A stretch of DNA of 64,000 nt from Anniella stebbinsi. Taxonomy: Eukaryota; Chordata; Lepidosauria; Squamata; Anniellidae. Shown in pieces: positions 58,226 through 64,000 of the stretch (positions within the stretch are counted from its first letter, which is position 1; each line of letters starts with the position of its first letter). The stretch is taken from NCBI GenBank assembly GCA_029215795.1, contig JARDYH010000003.1:176774382-176838381 (forward strand), read 5' to 3'. The position numbers were made by a program, and so were the translations under genes. Below the pieces are notes generated by a model. That model ran no database searches and had not been told where the DNA came from. It saw only the letters and a program-made list of their open reading frames with translations.

Positions 58226-58588
58226 TCCTCCCTTCAGATCCTGTCCTGGATAACTTGGGATTTTTGTTTCTTCTCAGAACAGTGGGCATAATGAGGTGTG
58301 GGAGCTATTACTCCACCGTGCGCCTCCACCCGGAAGTACGTTTTTCCCAGTACTGAAATTCTGGGTTTTAGGGACAGCTAGCTTTGCCCTATAACACTGA
58401 TGGAGCACAGCCAATTTCACCATACTGCGGAGAATAAGAGCAATGCGCTTTCCTCCCGTACTCGTCAAGATCGTCACACCATAGACTTGCATAAAGGCAG
58501 TATGATACTGGCAGATTTATTCTCAGTTTCTTCCTAATTATGCCTAACATGCTAAGTACATCTCTGGAAACCTTTCTCTGAGTTCCTA
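58226..58588. other. Intergenic, nothing recognised
   Basis: No gene or classified repeat. Confidence 0.4.
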
Positions 58589-58900
58589 CCACCTTCAGGG
58601 TTTAAGCAGGTTAGACAGGGACAGGGCTTTCTCAGAGGAGGTGGTTTGCCTTTCAAATGCCCAACTCACCTGGGAGACTCATCTGACATTTTCTGTTAGG
58701 TTTATCTGGTACCAGGAAAAATCTTTTAATTTTTCCATAATAGGTTTTATTCTGCTTATGTGTGTGTTCTGTTTTCAAAATTGTTCTGCTCTTTTAATGT
58801 GATTCTCTTCTAATTCCCCATGATATGATCCTATTGCTCTAGTTGTTTTACTGTCTTATTAACTGCCCTGAGAGTAATAATACTGAAGGGAAACAAGCAA
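58589..58900 (+). mobile_element. L2/CR1-like LINE 3' fragment, decayed
   Basis: 'cagggctttctcagaggaggtggtttgcc' followed by '...gaaaaatctttt...', then a T-rich 3' UTR and 'actgccctgagagtaata', in the order of other LINE 3' ends here. Confidence 0.5.
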
Positions 58901-59346
58901 ATCAAGAAAAAAATGTAACAATACTGTCCATATACTCAAAATGAGCTCTACAGTTCCAAAATATTCTCAGAGGAAAAACAGATAATTCAACACTGTCTTC
59001 ATGGCTCAAAAATCTTTTTTTCATTTTCTTTTTAATGTGGCTATAGCCAGTTTGAATGGCGTTTTAGCCCAGTATGACTTCTATATACCTATGCTGAGCT
59101 AACGTAAAGCAGCTAATTAATCCAAAAGGGCTTGCATGAGCCATCACTGCTAAATTGGACTCAATGGCCATTTGTGCATGTAACATTAAACCAGGATTTA
59201 GCAATTCATTTGCAAGTCTCTGTGGGCCCAAAAGAACTCCTCTCCTTGCACATGTGACATAATAAACCGTGATTCAGTTTCATTTTCCCCAGTTGCTGGT
59301 GTGTTGGAATGTGTGAACAGGGGTTTTAGTTTAACAAATAGTAGAT
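58901..59346. other. Intergenic, nothing recognised
   Basis: AT-rich unique sequence. Confidence 0.4.
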
Positions 59347-59480
59347 CAGGGATGGGCGATTTGTGGTCCTCCAGATGTTTTGGTCTACAACTCCCATCAA
59401 TATTATTCAGCACAGCCAATGGTGAGGGATGATGGGAGTTTTGGCCAAAACATCTGGAGGTCACAGATTGCCCATTCCTG
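59347..59480. mobile_element. Palindromic MITE, CAGGGATGGGCAAT ends
   Basis: Ends cagggatgggcgatttgtgg and tcacagattgcccattcctg are inverted. The inner arms 'cctccagatgttttggtctacaactcccatca' and 'tgatgggagttttggccaaaacatctggagg' nearly pair. Related to 46289-46424. No clear TSD. Confidence 0.75.
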
Positions 59481-59897
59481 CCTGGATTGTTAAGCAAGCC
59501 CGCAAAACACTCCAGGGTTTGCTATTAACTTATTTAGCAACTGATTAGAGTTTGTTTTAAACCACAATTCCTTGTTCATAAGTAACAATAAGCCAGGAAT
59601 CGGGGAAAGTGAAACTGAATAATAGTTTATTCATCCTCCTGGATGTGTGGGAGGAGCAGATGGGATATTTTTTCTGCCTGAGGCAAAGGACAGGATGTTG
59701 CAACCCCCACCCCCCACCAAATTCCATGTACAGAAAGTGTCTAGGTTGGCTGCTGAATCTTATCTCCACATTGGCCATGGAACTGCACCTGAGGGTAGCA
59801 GGCTAGCTTAGGGCATGCACAGTGCTGTCCATTACAAACCCCAGGCCCCAGCATCTGCTGCCTGAGGTGGCTTGTAGTGCTGTATCGAATCCTGCTC
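59481..59897. other. Intergenic, nothing recognised
   Basis: No gene or classified repeat. Confidence 0.4.
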
Positions 59898-60255
59898 CCT
59901 ATTTTTGGGAACGTTTTTTCTGCCTCTTTCACAGGGAGGGGGAGAATTTCAGAGAATTTTATCCTCAGGGAGGGGGACAGCGTTTCCACATACCTTTCAA
60001 AAGTGTAGCCAGTTGCTGAGGGTTGTTTTTTTTAAAAAATATATATATATTAAAAATAAACCACCCCCGCACTTGGAGGACCCGCTCCTGGTCTCCTACA
60101 CGTGCCAAGGGTGTTTTTTTAAAAAAAAAAATAGAAAGAAGACACCTCAAAACTGCCTACACCTAAAAAGGTATGTGGAAACCCTGTCCCCCTCCCAAAG
60201 GAAAAAATCTCCAAAATTCTCACCTCTCCCAGCAGAGTTTTTGTTCCCCACTCCT
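59898..60255. mobile_element. Fold-back element, about 150-bp arms
   Basis: Left arm with 'gagaattt', 'gggagggggacag', 'gtttccacatacctttcaaaagtgtag' and 'gttttttttaaaaaata' is inverted in the right arm ('tttttttaaaaaaaaaa', 'ctacacctaaaaaggtatgtggaaac', 'ctgtccccctccc', 'aaaattctc'). Non-coding. Confidence 0.75.
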
Positions 60256-61540
60256 CATGAAATGCCGAAAATGGAATAATAAAAATTTCAGGCACAGCTC
60301 TAGAAAGAACTACTAGATTCAGCCTGAACGGGTTATATTTCCTGGGAGGAACTAGGAAGTAGTTAAGGGAAACACCCACTGCTTCTGGCCTGAGAGAGAG
60401 GTCACTGCTTAGGAGAGTTCTGTAGAAAAGCTTTTTAAAAATAAAACTTAAAAGTTTGTTTAGAAAGCAGAATCTGTTTGAGTCTATACGGTACAATCCA
60501 CCAGTTTTGAAATAGCAGATGCCACATTCTGCCTAAGCTGGCCCTGGGACAGGGTAGTGAAGAAGTCCTCATCAGAACCTACCTCACAGGGTTGTTGTAA
60601 GGATAAATGGAGAGGAGGAGGACTATGTAAGCCACCTTGGGAATATAAATATAACAACAACAACAACAACAAAACAATAATAATGTTCATAAGCAATTTC
60701 AGCTGTATTAACTCAAAATATAAGCCCCACTGATTTCAATAGGACTTACTTCCAAATAAGCTTGCAAAGGTAGTTTGAGTTGCTATTTCCAGCTTCCACT
60801 GCTTTTTAAAATGTATTTCTGCTTGAGACAGTCCTGTGATGTAAGAAGGTGTCTGGCTGTGCAGAAGATGCTGGTGACTGCTACACATGTAAGCACACAT
60901 GTCCAGTGAAGATTATTCTATACTACTCCAATTGCCAAGAAAGACAATCTATACCATTGATATTTCTCTGGCTGTGTTTACTTTCTTCTGAACATGAGTT
61001 AATAAAGATGTTTTGAACAATCACATGCCTGGCAGCAGTGAGAATCAGCATTATTTTTATTGCATTCACAACATCATGTTCGAAATGAGTCAGCTGATAT
61101 AGTCTTGTTTGGTTCTCCCTTTGGTACTTTTAAACAAAGAAATAAAGCAGGAATTGAACAAGAACATGATGCAAATCACAAACTCATCATTCATGGCAGC
61201 AACAGTCTAATCAACAAACAATTATCCAGAGGACACTTGACCATAAAAGCAAAGTACCTATATTGCTTATGAAATAACAAAAAAATGGGGTTTCTGTTGA
61301 GAAGGGTACAGCCTTGGCTGTTTACTTTTGAAAAAAGTATGGAACAGCTAGTTATTATTTTAACTGAAAGGGCAAAAGGGTTTTGCACTGTCAGCCATGC
61401 TTATCCGAAATAAAACCATATCTACATGTTATCCGCATAGCAGAAGCAGCAGTGCTTTCAGGAAGAGGCATTAAAGGATATTGTATAGTTGGGAACACCT
61501 TCACCTATCTTGTTTTGAAGGGACCTTGGCGGTCACCCAG
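60256..61540. other. Intergenic; SINE 3' fragment at about 60575-60672, no gene
   Basis: 60575-60672 carries a plus-strand SINE 3' part ('acctacctcacagggttgttgtaaggataaatggagagg...ccaccttggga') with an (AAC)n tail. Otherwise unique sequence. Confidence 0.5.
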
Positions 61541-61564
61541 TCAACCCCGCTGCTCCAGGCAGGA

Positions 61565-61565
<1 letters not shown>

Positions 61566-61611
<46 letters not shown>

Positions 61612-61627
61612 CATCATCATCATCATC
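61566..61627. repeat. (ATT)n(ATC)n microsatellite
   Basis: About ten ATT units followed by ATC units, at the tail position of the adjacent minus-strand LINE. Confidence 0.95.
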
Positions 61628-62105
61628 AAAATTTGTATACCACTCCGTATCTGAAACAGATGCGAGAGCAGTGAACATAAGAATTAAAACATTAAAAGAT
61701 ACAAGAATGAAAACACCTTTATTATACAAAAAAATCACAGAATGCCAATAAAAACCTTGGCTATCAGTCAGGGAATGCTTCCTGGAATGAGACTGTTTTC
61801 AGGAAGTGCCAGAAACAATACCAGGTTGGTGACTGCCTGGCTTCCAGGGGTAGGGAGTTCCACAGAAAGGGGGCCACCACGCTGAAGGCTATTCTCCTGG
61901 TGGACTCCAGTTGGGCCATAGGTCCATGTGGAACCACCACGAGCATGCCCTCTGACAACCTTAGTGATCAGGCAGGTTGGTAAGGGAGAAGGCACACTCT
62001 CAGGTATCCTGGTCCCAAGTTGTTTAGGGCTTTGTACACTAGTACCAGAACCTTAAACCTGGCTGGTAGCAAATAGGCAGCCAGTGCAGCTCCCTCGGCA
62101 AAGGA
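61628..62105 (-). mobile_element. L2/CR1-like LINE 3' fragment
   Basis: The minus strand keeps RRIAFSVVAPFLWNSLPLEARQ and a following SFQEAF end (61960-61764), the C-terminal signature shared with 30150-31271. The 3' UTR and an ATT/ATC-rich tail follow. Confidence 0.75.
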
Positions 62106-62157
62106 GTTACATACTGAAAAGCTGCAGCTCCCGACAACAGCTGGCTGTCCAATCTCA

Positions 62158-62775
62158 TAGGGTGAGGACAGGGATTCTGTATCTTTAACAGTTGTATAGA
62201 AAGTAGGCTGACCAGATAAAATCCAGGTCAGGGCTCATGTAACTTTAACAGTTGTATAGAAAAGGGAACTTCAGCTGGTGTCATTTGTATGCAATTAGTT
62301 CCTAGTGATATTCCCTCTTCATCACAACAGTTAAAGGTGCAGGCACTATACTAGAGTGTCAAATCTAGCAGTAGTAGTATTTATAATTTCATCAGTGCAT
62401 AACTGCACTCACATATCTTTCATTAAATGCACTTAAGTTTTCCAAGTAATCACACTGCCTCCTTTTTGTATACGTAACTATACTAGAATGACCATATACA
62501 AAAGAAGGCAGGGCCCCTGCAACTTTAACTGTTGTGATGAAGAGGGAATTTCATCAGGAATTAATTGCATACAAATGACACTGGCTGAAATTCCCTTTTC
62601 TCTACAACTGTTAAAGTTACATGAGCCCTGACCTGGATTTTATCTGGTCACCCTAATAGAAAGAGGTATTTCAGCAGATGTTATTTGTATGCATGCAGCA
62701 TCTGGTGAAATTCCCTCTTCATCACAACAGTTAAAACTGCAGGAGCCCTGCCCTCCTATTCATATGGTCACCCTA
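62158..62775. mobile_element. Outer copy of the TAGGGTGACCATATG fold-back MITE
   Basis: Left part 62158-62203 (tagggtgagga...ctgtatctttaacagttgtatagaaag, with a small deletion) and right part 62656-62775 (...gcagatgttatttgtatgc...catatggtcaccc ta) form one family copy split by the inner element. Confidence 0.75.
62204..62655. mobile_element. Inner hAT-type MITE of the same family, 8-bp TSD
   Basis: Ends taggctgacc and ggtcaccc ta, flanked by a perfect 8-bp duplication atagaaag (62196-62203, 62656-62663). The arms match 38193-38511. The centre carries about 130 bp of extra AT-rich sequence (62355-62480). The insertion landed inside another copy of its own family. Confidence 0.88.
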
Positions 62776-62890
62776 GCTTGTCTAAGACTAAACAGAGTAA
62801 TTCTGGTCTTATATAAACTGGTTTGATTAAATACGAATTTGCATGAGGGAAGGATGATTCCCCCTGCCCCCCCCCCAGCCTCACTGAAGA

Positions 62891-62935
62891 GATAGAAACC
62901 ATAGAAACCCATTTTGAATATTTTGCCACGGTCGG

Positions 62936-62977
<42 letters not shown>

Positions 62978-62979
62978 GT

Positions 62980-63039
<60 letters not shown>

Positions 63040-63080
63040 CCATGGCAGAATATTCAAAATGGGTTTCTATGGTTTCTATC
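62891..63080. repeat. 190-bp spacer-free palindrome built on (TC)n(AC)n(GT)n(GA)n
   Basis: Left arm gatagaaaccatagaaacccattttgaatattttgcc, then (TC)n and (AC)n. The right arm is its mirror complement, (GT)n(GA)n then ggcagaatattcaaaatgggtttctatggtttctatc. The axis is at 62977/62978 with no loop. Confidence 0.92.
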
Positions 63081-64000
63081 TAAAACATAGCTTATTTCCA
63101 CATTGTCATGTTTCTTGTCACTTATTAGCTTGGTGTCCCCTTAAGTTCCTATTCATTTCACCACCTCCTGTCACAGCCAAGAGGGGCAGTTCATATATTA
63201 CCAAAGTGGCAGTGTGGGAACCATTTCCATATGGTTTCTTTCCATGCTTTTCTTGTCACATAAGCCAAACAGGCAGGAATAATTATTACTATGTTTCTCT
63301 GTGGAATTTCTTTGGCACCATCTATGTACAATGGCACTTTACAAAGTAAAAGAGAACACGTTCCTTCTCCAAGGGACTTATCTAAAATTTGACATGGGGA
63401 AGGGGAAGGGGAAAGGGAAAGAAATGAGGCATAGGTAAATAGGAGACGAGTAGGAGGACAGGTTATAGAATGGGAACTAGAGTCTTGTGCCAAAGGCTTC
63501 ATAAAAAAAAGGAAGATTTTGTGGAGGGCTATAACAGAAGTAAGAGAGGTGGCATCTTTTCTCACAAATACCACTTGACTGGATTCCTTGAAGTAGCTTT
63601 GGGAAAGTCCCAAGCAATTAGCTCAAAGTTAAGTCTATTGTGATGGCCACAGAGGACAGGAATTGTTCAGTATTGTATTGCTTAATTAAATATCTTTAGG
63701 GCTGTTACTCCCATAACACTGATAAATCTCATATAATTACTCCATACATAAACATACATATATTCGCTGCTACTTCACACATGACATTTCATCTCCACTG
63801 GTGTGTACACCATATTCCTATTTACCAGCATGTACATTTATTAGAAGCCAATCGTGACTTCTCAGTGCATGTGGACACAGTGAAATAAAAATGCACCCAA
63901 TATTCAGACATGACTGTGGGCACGTGGGTACATGGTTCCTACATACACTTGTGGAGATAAATGGTCACCAAAAAAAGCTGTTCTCGAAAATGTTCTGAGA
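63081..64000. other. Intergenic, possible old LINE tail, no gene
   Basis: 63300-63450 (acaatggcactttacaaagta...ccaagggacttatct) resembles 8340-8420 and may be an old LINE 3' end. Nothing else was recognised. Confidence 0.4.

Overview
The window is vertebrate nuclear DNA, most probably from a squamate reptile (lizard or snake). It has long AT-rich intergenic stretches, one CpG island, one intact single-coding-exon GPCR gene, and a dense mixture of young LINEs, tRNA-derived SINEs, short non-autonomous DNA transposons and microsatellites. A reptile fits because L1, L2/CR1-like and CR1 LINEs, tRNA-like SINEs and many hAT-type MITEs occur together. Nothing looks bacterial, no tRNA or rRNA gene was found, and no viral genome was recognised.

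The only cellular gene I can support is GPR6 (coding region 25213-26196, + strand, 327 aa), an orphan Gs-coupled receptor of the GPR3/GPR6/GPR12 group. About 1 kb upstream lies a strong CpG island (about 23840-24930), probably the promoter and an untranslated first exon. A polypyrimidine tract and AG splice acceptor sit 24 bp before the ATG. The 3' UTR ends near an AATAAA at 26645. No exon of a neighbouring gene was recognised in the roughly 25 kb to the left or 37 kb to the right.

Left flank (1-23800): a nearly full-length L1 (2230-8053, minus strand) sits in an older L2/CR1-like LINE copy and has a perfect 15-bp target duplication. It is followed by two CpG-rich TIR elements (9317-9671, 18124-18476), copies of a 3-bp-TSD MITE family (14597-14943, 20335-20691), a layered nest of elements (17722-19099), SINEs, and a CR1 fragment split by a MITE.

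Right flank (26700-64000): a truncated L2/CR1-like LINE with a 373-codon open reverse transcriptase segment (29910-31950), several smaller LINE 3' fragments, a 964-bp compound palindromic element (34890-35853), further MITEs (38193-38511, 38860-39194, 45519-45916, 49708-49888), a second and more decayed L1 (50139-55706, 13-bp TSD), a CR1 3' end (57139-57720), several large fold-back elements (55861-60255), a MITE nested in a second copy of the same family (62158-62775), and a palindrome built around microsatellites (62891-63080).

The main theme is DNA-transposon structure readable by eye. At least three target-duplication classes are visible (8 bp, 5 bp and 3 bp), each recurring in more than one element with matching TIRs. 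This suggests several transposase systems have mobilised short palindromic passengers here. Family names below the superfamily level are deliberately not given where the sequence does not decide them.
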